A stretch of DNA of 64,000 nt, from contig NC_080164.1 of NCBI RefSeq assembly GCF_950295315.1, forward strand, positions 14,996,427 to 15,060,426, in the 5' to 3' direction. The notes beneath the pieces are model-generated. The model had not been told where the DNA came from and did not search any database. It saw only the letters and a list, made by a program, of their open reading frames with translations. This DNA is from Erinaceus europaeus. Its lineage: Eukaryota; Chordata; Mammalia; Eulipotyphla; Erinaceidae. A program made the translations under genes and the position numbers. Position 1 is the stretch's first letter, and each line of letters begins with the position of its first letter. Positions 63,876 through 64,000 of this stretch are shown here, in pieces.

Positions 63876-64000
63876 AAAATAAACGAAAAGAAAAGAATGA
63901 GTGTCATGGGACGCGTTTCCCTAGGGTAAGAAAAAGCGCCTGTTAAATTGTCAACATGCCGGCCAAGATGCCCGGTCTGCTTCATGCATGGGGACGTGCA

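Overview
This window is nuclear DNA from a mammal, most likely the European hedgehog (Erinaceus europaeus) or a close relative. The main clue is a young tRNA-derived SINE that matches what I remember of the hedgehog ERI family: a head reading gggagtcgggcggtagcg, a B box ggttcgaacccc, a CT-rich body and an AAC/AAT-rich tail. It is mixed with several other short tRNA-headed families and L1 pieces with a GT-rich 3' UTR. The species call is inference. I see no bacterial-style gene, no CRISPR array and no complete protein-coding gene. The window looks intronic or intergenic, with well over half explained by interspersed repeats.

Repeat names used below. SINE-A: the ERI-like 250-300 bp element. SINE-A': SINE-A with an extra 3' module of about 65 bp bounded by gcctccagg/cctggaggc. 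SINE-B: about 200 bp, head ggtggtgcacctggttaagc, tail aataaataaa. SINE-C: about 110-130 bp, head gcataatggttatgcaaag, 3' end ccagagctgagcagtgctctgg. SINE-D: about 150 bp, head gaggtggcgcagtggataaag. SINE-E: a loose set of older tRNA-headed copies. L1-3': the 3' UTR of the local L1 lineage, usually seen on the minus strand as cacaattcccaccacc. L1M and MIR: ancient mammalian repeats, recognised by eye.

Layout. 0-9.6 kb: L1-3', then dense SINEs, including three inserted at one target site (0.9-1.7 kb). 9.6-10.9 kb: degraded L1M. 10.9-14.8 kb: mostly unique. 14.9-24.5 kb: SINEs, a solo-LTR-like block (15.9-16.5 kb) and L1M pieces. 24.9-30.3 kb: SINEs, a tRNA-Gln half-gene retrocopy (27.1 kb) and a young inverted ('twin-primed') L1 (28.3-29.6 kb). 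30.5-35.9 kb: SINE cluster, an AT palindrome (34.8 kb) and a MIR split by two SINEs. 36-40.3 kb: the longest repeat-poor stretch, with the best exon candidate (36596-36700). 40.3-46.9 kb: SINEs with expanded microsatellite tails and an L1 block inside an unusually long direct repeat. 46880-47079: a 200-base run of N. 47.1-50.4 kb: repeat-poor. 51.1-52.2 kb: a composite retroelement (SINE + GC-rich L1-5'UTR-like body + GAAA tail) in one target duplication. 54.9-56.4 kb: L1 interrupted by a SINE. 57-58 kb: repeat-free stretch with a 239-codon open frame on the minus strand. 58.3-64 kb: L1-3' and SINEs, ending in nested SINE insertions.

The only plausible gene evidence is one well-formed exon (105 bp, phase 0, good acceptor and donor) and a weaker, phase-compatible one 9.6 kb downstream, so the window may lie in large introns of a plus-strand gene that I do not recognise. 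I found no novel functional system. The most interesting signals are retrotransposition structures: twin priming, a composite element, a tRNA half, a hairpin SINE module and serial re-use of target sites.
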